Of a stretch of DNA of 64,000 nucleotides, positions 47,590 through 57,996 are shown piece by piece. Source of the stretch: Astrocystis sublimbata (Eukaryota; Ascomycota; Sordariomycetes; Xylariales; Xylariaceae); NCBI GenBank assembly GCA_022453515.1, contig JAJNNY010000053.1, positions 124,001-188,000 on the forward strand. Direction: 5' to 3'. The notes under the pieces were generated by a model, which was given only the letters and a program-made list of their open reading frames with translations, ran no database searches and was not told the DNA's origin. Every line of letters starts with the position of its first letter. Position 1 is the first letter of the stretch. Both the position numbers and the translations under genes were made by a program.

Positions 47590-50047
47590 ATGCAGCCTCC
47601 CTCATCCTTCGGGCAGCTCTCGGTGGTGAAGCCTCACGAGGCCGGTCCCTTCGTCGTTGCCCGATCCGGGGCTGCGGGCACGATCGATCATGGCCTCGAG
47701 CCCAACAGGGCCAAGATATCGGACATTGAAAAGAACGCTCCCCTGCTGCACCCTGAATTTGAGAATTACTACAATTATGAAGGGCGTAGATACGAGGAGT
47801 TGACCGAAGACGAGAAACGACGGCTCGAGATGGCCGTCCATTACCCGCATGTCCGGAATGGGATTATGAAGGTAATTTCACGATAGATGCTTCCTCACAT
47901 CATCTAATATTTCTATTTGACAGTATCTCATGAAGCTTCAATTGAACTTTTTGCTGACCAAACGATATCTAGGCGCCGTTTTCGTTCCGGAAAGGGCCCA
48001 TGGCGGGACCCGAGGTGATGCAGCGAGAATTGATTTGTCGGATATTCGGGAACGAAGATATCTTCAACAAGATATTCCCCCACTTGCTCTCCCGCTACGA
48101 GGACCTCGCCAACTTCTGTGGCACATCGCAGCTTCTCGCACGCATGGTGCAGTCGTCAATGGTAAGCCATTGACACCTCATCTCGCCCCCTTTCTATATC
48201 GATACTAACGATAACAATTCTCTCAGATGCATCTCAACACCACCACGATGAACTTCAAGCTCTTCGATCAATTATCCCTCAACGAAATCCGCGTGGCCGA
48301 GGCGCAGAAAGGAGAAGGCATGTCCGACACGGAAAGCAAAGGCCGGAAGACACGAGACCACCCCTTCTCGTCAACCGTGATCATCTCGCCGGTCCGTGCC
48401 GAAAAACAGGGGCCTGTGCAGGAGGTGAAGAGGAACAAAGCTGGGTATCCGCTGAACTCGAGCGTGGCGGCACCCGAGGGACCTTCTTTCGAGCACAGCA
48501 TGCGGGCTCATTACAAGTTACGTAAGTTGCCGCCGCTCGCTCTATAATTGCAAAATAGTAACGAAAACTTCTGCTAACCTAACCTAACCTAAGTATCTTT
48601 CGCCTACCTAAACGGCTACGCAATCAAGCATCTGATCCTGCACGGCATGGCGTGGGTCAACGTGCCCGCGCTGCGAGCGGTTGTTTCCAAGATGCCCAAG
48701 CTCGAAGTCCTGGGCGTGCACGCGTGCTTTCTGATGCATTTCGGCGAATCCCAGCCCTTGTTGCGCGCGATGAATAAGACGAACAAGGAGCGCGCCGAAG
48801 CAAAGCCGCCGAAACCGCATGTTGCTGTCGACTTCAGCCCGTTTTACTACAGGGGTCCGCCGTACAAGGCTGATGGATCGGGTCACCAGGGTGAGTATGG
48901 CCTGCTTCCTGAGGAGAAGCCGTACATGGACACGCAGAGAGCTGTGGGGGCGCAGTTGATTGGGATTTGGAGTCTGTGTCAGGAGGGAGGGCAGGATTTC
49001 TTCACTTCTGGGACGGGATTTCGCTCATTTCTCGATCGACTTCCGATGCGAAACTTGTATGATATGCTACGATGTGTCGCGGCTCTTCACGATTTCTATA
49101 CTGGCAAGCATCACTCGGGCGTCGGCACTGTTCGTGGCAGCAACCCTGATTTGTTCTACCCTGACGGTCGCGGAAAGCTGCCAGTCATTTCGGAGAAACT
49201 GAAGCACGAAATGGAATTGACAGTTTGGCAGGACTTGATCATTGCCTGCAATGGAGAGTCCATGCTTCAGGAAGGACTCCTCAAACTCCTCGTTGTCCGG
49301 GGTTCAGTGAAGTTGCACCACTGCTCAGAATGCCAGCAGGATCTGACGGCGTATTTCTACCAAGGTCAGGCACTGAACAAGCCAGAGCGTAAATGGCAGT
49401 GCTACGGATGCAAACTGGAAGACAGCCTCGGACTGGATGACAACATCTGGCGCATGGGCTGTCAACGACGCTGCCTGGCGCAGAGCATCTTCCAAACCAT
49501 GAGAGGCAAAGAGAGGTCCCTGAATAAGGTCCTCAGTCGAGTCGAGAAGCCGGCTCGTGAAGAGACTCCCGACTCATTCGGGACCCACGCAAGACCTTTC
49601 CGAGCCGCGATTACAGCCGAACCCGGCGATGCCGACATGGACGTTCTTGAAGAGGTGCAGCGATTGGCGAGAGACTTGAGCCGGGGCGCCTCGTTGCTTG
49701 AAAGCGAGCGGGAAACTGTCGACTGGGTTGCGGTGCATCACCAAGAATCTGAAAGATTCACAGGCGATGAGCTTTGCGTCATGAAGAGGTATAAAGCTGA
49801 GGCGAAGGAGAAATGGATCCCGCAACTGGAGTTTTCGCTGGGCATCAGCCAGCGACGTGTGAACGACGGGAGACTGCATGTCACCTGTCTGAGCTGGGAG
49901 CGATTGATCCGCGAGAAGCGCGCCGAGCTCGCCATCGCCCAGGGCGACGTCGTCAACAACGGCCCGAACATCATCTGGGAACTCAGGAACGAAGCGACCT
50001 CGATGCTCGGCGCCTCTGGTGGTCTGCAGGAGTATTGGCGCGATTGA
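47590..50047 (+). CDS. F-box-like protein with LRR-like segment, four exons
   Basis: Exons are 47590-47871, 47973-48161, 48227-48521 and 48594-50047, giving 739 aa. The region at about 105-157 resembles an F-box: a helix with ICRIFGNEDIFNKIFPHLL followed by DLANFCGTSQLLARM. A leucine-rich-repeat-like segment follows at about 258-300. Further on, a cysteine pair motif C-x2-C-x22-C-x2-C (Cys499, 502, 525, 528) could bind zinc. If the F-box is real, the protein could be an SCF ubiquitin-ligase substrate adaptor; this is inference. Intron 1 (101 bases) contains another AG at 47924, but using it would put the next segment in a frame without F-box similarity. Intron 3 has three CCTAA repeats supplying possible branch sites. 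Confidence 0.8.
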
Positions 50048-50645
50048 TCGTGAACGACTTACTGCCTGTAGGCAGGACAGGAGGTGCATCGTTGGGTGCG
50101 CTACGAGTACGCCATCGTCAATCTACATGGAGCATTAGATAAGAGCGAAAGGGAAAAAACATTCTTATGGGACGGTGTACGGGCATTTACGCGATGGATT
50201 CGGCATTTCAGTTAGTCTTTCTCAGCATCATCTGCGGGTTGTTTTATCCTATCTGAGGGAGTTCATGGAGTGGCGTGCAAGGGATACAAGAGGTCGGTGT
50301 TCATGATCTGCGAATGATTTCTGAGTCAATCACTCTCATGTCCGGGCTACAGTGAAGGAATGCATTTATTTACGCGATGGATTCAGTTGGTATTTTTTGT
50401 TTTCATGATCTGCGAGTTGATTTTATCCTATCTCAAGGATTTTGTGGAGTGGCGTGCAAGGGATACAAAAAGGTCGGATCTTATGATATGCGAATGGATT
50501 TCACTCTAATCTGCTGCGGGTTGCAATAGAGTCATTACGAGGGTATAGGTAGAAGATAGCAGCATCGTTAAGAATCAGGAGCGCGTTGACTTTTCCGAGA
50601 AAGGATTTGGGATATCATTGCTTGCTAAGGACACGCAGTAATGCG
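50048..50645. other. Intergenic region between convergent genes with a tandem duplication
   Basis: The gap between the stops of the F-box-like gene and MSK1 is largely made of two imperfect copies of one segment, listed separately. Both 3' UTRs must lie in it. Confidence 0.6.
50185..50500. repeat. Imperfect tandem duplication, unit about 180 bases
   Basis: Copies start at 50185 and 50368. Shared blocks include ATTTACGCGATGGATTC, TTTTATCCTATCT and GGAGTGGCGTGCAAGGGATA, in the same order and 179-183 bases apart. Small insertions and substitutions separate them. Confidence 0.85.
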
Positions 50646-52667
50646 TTATGATTGAGCCTTCTTTTTCGCATCCTGCGAGAGGGAGACGACGTTTTTCAGG
50701 CTGCCGAAAGGGATAACGTCGCCGATCCTCGACGCGCCAGAGAAAAGCATGACCAGCCGGTCGATGCCGCAGCCCCATCCTCCTGTGGGCGGAAGACCAT
50801 GCTGGAGGGCCTGCACGTAGCTTTCGTCAATCTCAGCTGGCCCTTCTTCGCGTTCAGGGCCCACGGCGGCCTTCTTTGCCCGCAGCTGAAGCTCGAATTT
50901 CCGGCGCTGCTCTATGGGGTTGTTCTCCTCTTCGTACATGTTGGCGATCTCGTTGCCCTCGATGAACAGCTCGGCACGTGCAGACACGAGCTGGCCGGTT
51001 TTGGGGCATGTAAAGGATTTCGACAGGGGAGACATGCAGGCGGGATGGTGGATGATGAATACCGGTTCCTTCAAGGAGGCATTTTCCAGGTACAGCCCAG
51101 CTAAATGGTCCAAAAGCTTATTCACTGTGATTCCTGGGGGGATTTTCATTGTGGCATGATGCTGGCCGAGCAGGGTTTTCAGCTTATTTAGAGCATCAGA
51201 CTCCGATAGGTTGGGAATTTGGAAGCCCAGAGCTTCTTCAAGGGCAGGGGTGAATTCCACTTGCTTGTACGGCCCTTTGGGTTGTGGGAACTTGTCTCGC
51301 GGATGCGGAAGGGACTCCAGGGACTCTGTTACTGCACGCCCGACATCATTGTAGAGTTCGAAGAAAAGTTCTTCGGTGAAGTGGATCAGGTCGGCCAGGT
51401 TGGAATATGCGGAGTAGAATTCACAGGTTGTAAACTCTGGATTGTGGGTGGTATCAAGGCCCTCATTCCGAAAGGAGGGTCCGATCTCGAAGACTCTGTC
51501 GTTACCACCGATGACTAAGCGCTTGAGCCATAACTCGGGAGCAACTCGCATTGCCAGCTTCTTCTGCGGAAGAGCGGTCGAAGTAGTCAGAAACGCCCGA
51601 GCCACGGCGCCGCCTGCGGAGTCGGCAAGGATAGGCGTGTTCACTTCCAGGAAATGTCGTTCATCAAAGAACTTTCGCATGTAGCTGGTGATACGAGAGC
51701 GGAGGCGAAGAATGTGAGACGGTTGTCGATTCACGAGTAAGTCGACATGCTTATTCAGGGCTTTTGTCTCTTCGTTGATCAGCTCTGTGGGAAGAGGCGC
51801 AAGGGTCGGGGTGAGAATAGTTGGGGTTTGGACAGCGCCGAGAGTCAACTGCTGAGACGAAGTCCGAATCGCATGGCCGGTAACCGATATGATATCCCCT
51901 CGACGCAACGGATGCAAGTCTTTCACAAATTGCGTAGACGTACATTTTTCCGGCGACATAGCATCAAAATGTACCTTGACTTGAATGTGAGAGTAGTCGG
52001 CTACTAAATCTATAAAAGCTAACATAGACCCAGAGCGTCTAATACGGAGGATTCTGCCTCGAAGAGTGGTCAAATTCGGATCTGGCACAGCAGTTTCAAG
52101 CTTGAATTTGTCAAGGAATGTAGGTATCGTCATGCGATAGGGATCCGATTCTAGCCTTGGCCATCGAAGAGCATCAAGTTCTTTGAGCCTTTGGACTCGG
52201 GCCACAACCGCCGCTTGGTCGTTTAGAAGCGCCGTTTGGGTGTCCTCCTTTTGGGTTGTCTTTGCATTAGAAACGGCCGGTTTGCGAGTCTTTGGATTGG
52301 ACATGGCTTGTTCGACAGTCTCTGCATCTGTGATGGTTTGCTTGACAGTCTTTGCCTTAGACTTGGCTGGTCCCTGAGCCTTTTTCTTGGAGCTGGACAG
52401 TTTGCTAGTCTTGGGGAGAATCTTTGGCTTTGGGTACGCGGCTGCCTCAAGAGCTTGGAAAGGGTCTATTGGGCTGGCCTGTTTGCTAGTCTTGGGAAGA
52501 ATCTTTGGCTTTGGGTTCGCGGCTGCCTCAAGAGACTGGAAAGGGTCTCTCGCCTTGATGCGTGAGGCAGAGAACAGGCGAGCGTACACGGCCTTGTTGG
52601 CTGGCGGCAACCCGCATAGATACGGGCGCAAGAATCGAAGACCAGCAGTGGCTTCCATACTCATCAT
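50646..52667 (-). CDS. MSK1: Mitochondrial lysyl-tRNA synthetase (class II)
   Basis: This enzyme charges mitochondrial tRNA-Lys. It is a single exon of 673 aa. The N-terminal 35 residues are rich in Arg/Ala/Leu and fit a mitochondrial presequence. Residues 41-150 hold tandem repeats described under findings. The OB-fold anticodon domain starts near residue 195 (LRGRILRIRRSGSMLAFIDL). Class II motif 2 is FEIGPSFRNEGLDTTHNPEF and motif 3 is GWGCGIDRLVMLFSG near the C-terminus. EmbB-like or cytosolic-type extensions are absent. It is divergent from TIM10 over 698 bases. A second ATG two codons in (residue 3) is an equally possible start. Confidence 0.94.
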   Translation of the reverse strand: MMSMEATAGLRFLRPYLCGLPPANKAVYARLFSASRIKARDPFQSLEAAANPKPKILPKTSKQASPIDPFQALEAAAYPKPKILPKTSKLSSSKKKAQGPAKSKAKTVKQTITDAETVEQAMSNPKTRKPAVSNAKTTQKEDTQTALLNDQAAVVARVQRLKELDALRWPRLESDPYRMTIPTFLDKFKLETAVPDPNLTTLRGRILRIRRSGSMLAFIDLVADYSHIQVKVHFDAMSPEKCTSTQFVKDLHPLRRGDIISVTGHAIRTSSQQLTLGAVQTPTILTPTLAPLPTELINEETKALNKHVDLLVNRQPSHILRLRSRITSYMRKFFDERHFLEVNTPILADSAGGAVARAFLTTSTALPQKKLAMRVAPELWLKRLVIGGNDRVFEIGPSFRNEGLDTTHNPEFTTCEFYSAYSNLADLIHFTEELFFELYNDVGRAVTESLESLPHPRDKFPQPKGPYKQVEFTPALEEALGFQIPNLSESDALNKLKTLLGQHHATMKIPPGITVNKLLDHLAGLYLENASLKEPVFIIHHPACMSPLSKSFTCPKTGQLVSARAELFIEGNEIANMYEEENNPIEQRRKFELQLRAKKAAVGPEREEGPAEIDESYVQALQHGLPPTGGWGCGIDRLVMLFSGASRIGDVIPFGSLKNVVSLSQDAKKKAQS
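52401..52548. repeat. In-gene tandem duplication in MSK1 (81-base period)
   Basis: Two 67-base copies at 52401-52467 and 52482-52548 encode nearly identical 22-residue segments (residues 41-62 and 68-89 of the protein). They differ at only a few bases. Confidence 0.85.
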
Positions 52668-53365
52668 GATGGTGGTGATGACGATGACGATGATGATGAT
52701 GAAGATGAAGGCCTTGAGTCAGGTTAGTCTGTATCGAAACGATGGCTTCAATGATGTATGATTGCCAATTGGAATGAATAGTCAGATAGGGTGGCATAAT
52801 GAATCAACCACCACAAATATGGTGTAATTGCAGCGGTTCATACCGTTTCATCATTGGAGTGGAATACAGGAAGACTGGGTGCTGGAAGTCAGAATTCGAC
52901 TTACAATGACAGGCAAAACATATAGCAACTATTGGCTACTGCAGTGAAGAGGACACATTCATGATCAGCTACACGGAGTCACGAGATAGGCATTTTCCAT
53001 TTTCTAACATGCAAAGCGCAATGCAGGTGGGTATGGTAGTTGGCTTGGGGTGGTTTTTTTTTCTGCCGTGTAGCGCGACGCAGCAGTGGACCAAGTGGAC
53101 CGGTGGACGGAGCTTGGACGGACGGGCAGTTGAGGTGAGCCAGTGCAGGTGGTACAGTGAACAATGATTATCCGGCACGCCGCCTTCCGATTGCGGCCAT
53201 CAGACGGCCCAGGTCCTGCTCAGCAAGCTCTGAGCGAGCCTTGGCATTGCGCCAGCCCATCGAGCATCGTCTGTCGATTGCATCACTTTACATAGTACCT
53301 TGCTTTTTAACTTCACTCGACAATATCCCGATACCAGTCCAGTCCACCCAAAAGTACCGCCCAAC
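52668..53365. promoter_or_regulatory. Divergent promoter region between MSK1 and TIM10
   Basis: The two start codons face away from each other 698 bases apart, so both promoters lie here. A GAT/GAC-type trinucleotide tract runs at 52669-52712, in the MSK1 leader. No canonical TATA box is seen close to either start. Confidence 0.6.
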
Positions 53366-53757
53366 ATGTCGTTCTTTGGAATGGGAAGACCGCAGCCCAC
53401 CTCGGCCGAGAAGATTGCCGCTGTGGAGGCCGAGATGAAGCTTCTCACCGAGATGGCCAACCGGTAAGCCTGCCTACCTACCTATCCATTGATGATCAAA
53501 CCCGGAAACAAGTGCAGTCAGTGCGTGCGACTTACTTACGCTTTTCCTCTTTTTTTCACATTCATAGCCTCACCAAAGCATGCCAGAAGAAGTGCATTCC
53601 TTCAGAATACCGCGAATCCGATCTCAACAAGGGCGAGAGCGTCTGCCTGGACCGGTGCGCCGCCAAGTTCTTCGACGTCCACATGAAGGTATCCGAGCAG
53701 CTGCAGCAAGAATCGCAACAAAGAAGTGGCGGCGGCGGCTTCGGCATCGGTGGATAA
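53366..53757 (+). CDS. TIM10: Mitochondrial intermembrane-space chaperone Tim10
   Basis: Small Tim protein that, with Tim9, escorts hydrophobic carrier precursors across the intermembrane space. Exons are 53366-53463 and 53568-53757, giving 95 aa, the usual size. The twin CX3C motif is present as Cys38-x3-Cys42 and Cys59-x3-Cys63, separated by 16 residues. A Gly-rich C-terminus follows. The short intron splits an Arg codon just before the first CX3C. Confidence 0.95.
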
Positions 53758-55953
53758 AGCCCGGGCGAGACTCCTGGGACAATGAGAGCACAAGAAATAG
53801 ATGTTTACTCTGGGCTGGGACCATCACATCCTCCAGAACTGTACAATGATATGCGACGCCACGCGACACCACGCCACGTTATGCGATAACGACTCGGCAT
53901 ACATGACATGCGACCATGGAGGGATAAGGGCGAGCGGGGATTGTGAGAGGCACTGCCACTCGACTGCCATTGAGCACTCTGTATTATGCAAGGGCTTGGG
54001 CCACCCGTATATAAGGCTTGTAATGGAATGATTCCCCTCAAACGAACCGTCGTACGTCAGACACATATACCTAGCTGTCTTCAAGCACACAATGAAGATA
54101 TGTTGGTTGAGGCAAAGCAACCAACCTACCAGTGCTGGGAAAAGGACAAAGTGACTTTGCAGAGCCTCATGTGAAAGTTTGAAGCTCCTTGTCTGCGCGA
54201 TGCTTTCGGTAAGATAAGTATATTGGGAAGACACTAGATATGTAGTTGTTTTGAACATTGGGGCCATCAACTCCAATCGGATGCAAACCTGGCCACATAC
54301 CTACATAACCTTGGGATGTATGGCTGAAAGGGTGTATATGCGTCTGGGTTGCATCGCGGCCATGGCACGGCTACTACATGTGCCTCCGAACTGAACCTCG
54401 GTTTAGCATGCGACAGCATCATAAAGAAAATGGGGCTGCCGTGGGCGTCGGCATCTTGGATGCATTGGTTTTGTCTAATATAACAGCATTCGGGGAAAGT
54501 CGGGTTTTGCTGTGAGGTCATTCTGGGTTACAGACTTGTGATAGCTTCTGTCTCCTTAGGGCCGTCGGGTCAATGGTTACCCTGAGTCAAGCCTATTCAT
54601 GCGCCTACTATGCAGGTACCTAACCTACCTCACTGACGATGTTTAGCACATGCTTCCGATTTCAATTTCAAGCTTTTAAGCTTCTTTTTGCCGAACAGGG
54701 GTAGCATTTATAGCCACACAGGCGAGACAGGCGTACAGGGGGGACACCTCTAGCATGTAGCTCATTGATGATCTGCGTACAATGCCGAGGATGATATCGC
54801 GTCGATTTAGGCTTGCCTTTCTCCAGATTATGCCCAGTGGCTTAGAGCGGCCTTGGAAGTTTAGGTAAGCAAGCTTCAAACTTACTAGATTTGGGTCATA
54901 GGTTGGGTTTCTACTTGTAGACAATTGAAATGGCTGGAATGTACGAATAAGATTGAACATAAAGAAGAGAAGAAACATGGTCCAGTACTGTCCGTCATTC
55001 TAATCATATTGCAATATTGCAACCTCGTAACCTCGTAACCTAGTACCGTCGTATTTGCCTTTGTCAACCCCTTATTGCCTGGCTCGCCTTGACATTTGCC
55101 TATCGACATATAAGTAGGAGGGGAGGGAGGTGCTATGTATGTAGATCCGATGGTCTGGCGCCGACGGGTGCAGCAACGGGTGCTCGAGCCAAGTTCCTGT
55201 TGTTGGGTTCTTGTACCGCCTAAGGGCTTTAGCGAGCAGCGGGGTGCATGCGACCAATACCCACCATTGCCCCATGGGGCTTAGCCGCTGACCGCTGGCC
55301 CGTTCCTCGGACTCTCCATTCTGGATTTGGCGTGGGCTGCCAGTCCGCTTGCGCTCCGCCCTCAACATTACTGTACCGCCCGCCGGTGCCCAGGTGCTGG
55401 ATTGGCCACTATTGGTTCGGAGTGTTAGTAGATAACTTAGAATTAGGTACGGGCGACTCGGTGTTCTTTGGTGAAGCTCGAGGTTGGCGTGATCCCCACC
55501 ACCCCGTGGCACCCACATCCCATCGTACCACCATTCGCATCCTCATCTCATCCAGTCCATTTCCTTCCCTAATTCCCATTTCCTATTTCCTATCTGCTTA
55601 CCGAGCAGGCTGCAGCTCGTGTACCATACTTCAACCTGAACCCTCCCGAGGCGCTCCAACACAATGGATTTCGCTTGATACAGTGCTTGAGATCCGCTTG
55701 GGTCCTTTCACACCATTCATCACCATCCACCACGACCAACACTTGCTCGACGTATTCGTGCTGAATTTCAATTGCTCCGACCTGTGTTAGAGAGACATCT
55801 TACGACTCGGTGAACCCGGTTTTGCTGCATCCATAGCTCCCTCCAACCATTTCGCTGCCCAACGGACGTCACACAAGACCCTTTCCCGAGACTGCCACGT
55901 CATAACCCGAGCGCTCCCAACCGCACATCTACCTCAGTCCAGTCGTGCATACT
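53758..55953. other. Intergenic region between TIM10 and ADK2
   Basis: TIM10 3' flank, then about 1.2 kb of unassigned sequence, then the ADK2 promoter and leader. The 180-codon + frame at 55248-55790 has no recognisable domain and ends upstream of ADK2; it is more likely promoter sequence. No other gene is seen. Confidence 0.5.
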
Positions 55954-56745
55954 ATGCGCCTTCGCCGAGCGGCCCGTGTGATCCTCGTCGGTGCGCCGGG
56001 GGTGGGCAAAGGAACACAGTCCGAACGCCTGCTCTCGCGCTTCCCCCAGCTGTCCGCCATCTCCTCCGGCGACCTCCTCCGCCACAATGTCAAGACTCGC
56101 ACACCGCTCGGAATCAAGGTGGAGAACACCATGAGGACGGGCGGCCTGGTCCCCGACGACATGATCTTGCGTCTGATCACCAACGAGCTCTCCCAGCGCG
56201 GATGGCTGTCGGGCGGTCTGTCGAGCTTCATGGCCATGTCGTCGTCCGCCGTCAGCGCGACCTCGGAGTCGACAATTCCGGGCTTAGATTCCAACCCGAA
56301 TGCGGGCGCAAGCCTGTCCAACTCGGCATCCGAGGACCCCGCAGCCTCGTTCCTGCTCGACGGCTTCCCGCGCACTGCGGTCCAGGCTGAGCGGCTAGAC
56401 GACATCGTGCCCATCAACTGGGTCGTGTCGCTCCAGACCCCATTTGACGTGGTCATGGAGCGCATATCGTCGCGGTGGGTGCACGAGCCGTCGGGCCGTG
56501 TCTACAATACCTCATTCAACGCGCCCAAGGAACACGGGCGCGACGACGTCACGGGCGAGCCGCTCGTGCAGCGCGCCGACGACAGCGAGGAAGTCTATCG
56601 CGCGCGCTTCCAGAAGTTCCGCGAGACCAGCGAGCCTTTACTCGAGCATTATGCCAAGAAAGGCGTGCTCTGGGAGGTCCATGGACTCAGCAGTGACGAG
56701 ATAAGTCCCCAGTTGTTCGGGGAGTTCGAGAAGCGGTTCCTATGA
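55954..56745 (+). CDS. ADK2: GTP:AMP phosphotransferase, mitochondrial adenylate kinase type
   Basis: This adenylate kinase family member interconverts AMP with GTP or ATP, most likely in the mitochondrial matrix. It is a single exon of 263 aa from ATG 55954; an in-frame GTG nine bases upstream is not a normal start. The P-loop GAPGVGKGT is at residues 13-21, the AMP-binding region is SSGDLLRHNV, and FLLDGFPRT marks the third strand. The LID (HEPSGRVYNTSFNAPKEHGRDDVTGEPL) lacks the zinc cysteines of bacterial long forms. An unusual insert of about 45 Ser/Ala/Asn-rich residues lies between the helix ending in NELSQRG and FLLDGFPRT. The N-terminus is too short for a classic presequence, consistent with the internal-signal import of Adk2. 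Confidence 0.92.
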   Translation: MRLRRAARVILVGAPGVGKGTQSERLLSRFPQLSAISSGDLLRHNVKTRTPLGIKVENTMRTGGLVPDDMILRLITNELSQRGWLSGGLSSFMAMSSSAVSATSESTIPGLDSNPNAGASLSNSASEDPAASFLLDGFPRTAVQAERLDDIVPINWVVSLQTPFDVVMERISSRWVHEPSGRVYNTSFNAPKEHGRDDVTGEPLVQRADDSEEVYRARFQKFRETSEPLLEHYAKKGVLWEVHGLSSDEISPQLFGEFEKRFL

Positions 56746-57996
56746 AAAAGGCCATTCGCCGCGTGACACTTTGTTTCGCATTCAATCAGCATTTGAGCTG
56801 GGCGGGTTCGTCCAAAAGCAGGAGTTATGTATTGTATTTTAAGGAGTCACTGAAACGACATACGTCGATCGGGAGCCGGAAGTGCTCGTATAAACCCTAC
56901 GCAATGACGACAATCTCGTCATATGCACGAGCTTGAATATGCTCGTGGGATGAATTATAGTTTGACGAATAGCTGATGCGGAATTACTTATTTACTCTTG
57001 AGCAAGCACATGACTGTATCCATCGAAATCCCGGCCACGCCCGCACCTATTATTCCTATACGATGTCCCGTGATCTTGCACCTACCACATCGCCCCGGAC
57101 TTCAATATGAACTGCATTCTGACCGGCCAAATTCAATCCTGATTTGAATTCCTGAAGTCTATTATGTGCCAAGAGACTTTATACTGACTTCTCATCTCAA
57201 CCATGCATAGAGTAGCCTACCCCCAACCGAGCCCGCCTCTGACCTCATATCCTGACATGACGTCGTCGAAACGGGTCAAGATTGGCGCAGCGTGCCGTCG
57301 AGGTGGCTGATTCGAAACGTACTACTGCTCCTACTAATGTACGCACGCACAGGCTTGACAGGCACAGGTTTCTTCAGGTAAGCAGCTGGGCACGAGATGG
57401 GGCTACCAATGAGATGCGCCCTGGGGAAAAACGCGGGGCAGCCAAGGTACTGTAACCTCAACCATCCCATCCCGTCCACTGATCAGCAAGGTGGACATCA
57501 CCTGTCATCTGTCATGTAAGATCAAATTCAGATCTTGAGTAACGCTGCACTGGACCATTCATTTCCCATCAGCGTGCTTGTCTTTCCAGCAGTAGAGTTG
57601 GCATTGGCGTTGGTCGTATGCGAGTTTGCACCTTGCCTTGTGGTAAAGGTGTCAAGTTTGGAGAGTTTCATGTCTCGCAGCATCCTCGTCTTCACACGCA
57701 TATAACCTGCTTGCGCCGGAATAATTTATAGTATTTGTCTCTTTCTCTCTCTCAATTTTCAGTCTTTCGGTCGTTTGCTATCGCTGTGTATGCGCGATGT
57801 CAGGTTTATGATAATCCTGGTGTTGCACGGTGAATCAATTTGATTGTTACTGATCCGATCGTGCGACGGTTTCCCGATCTACATTCGCCCTGAGATAGAT
57901 TGCCATTTGCTGTACTTCTTCTACATCGCCAATTACTCTCGGAAATTGACTGCAATCCCCTCTTATTTTGGATATAATTTTGGATTCCAGTCGAGA
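56746..57996. other. Intergenic region upstream of the GH76 gene
   Basis: ADK2 3' flank and GH76 promoter. Near 57740 a TCTCTTTCTCTCTCTC pyrimidine tract follows a TTTATAG string at 57726-57732. No coding signal is seen. Confidence 0.5.

Noticed and set aside
47930..48208. Alternative second exon frame in the F-box-like gene after the AG at 47924
   Set aside because: Splicing there would keep an open frame but lose the F-box-like sequence and fail to join in phase to exon 3; the 47972 acceptor gives a continuous 739-residue protein.
48573..48593. Telomere-like CCTAA repeats
   Set aside because: Only three 5-base units inside an intron, directly before the acceptor; they better explain redundant CTAAC branch sites than an interstitial telomere.
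55248..55790. 180-codon + frame upstream of ADK2
   Set aside because: No domain, no splice link to ADK2, and codon choice unlike neighbouring genes; most likely promoter sequence.
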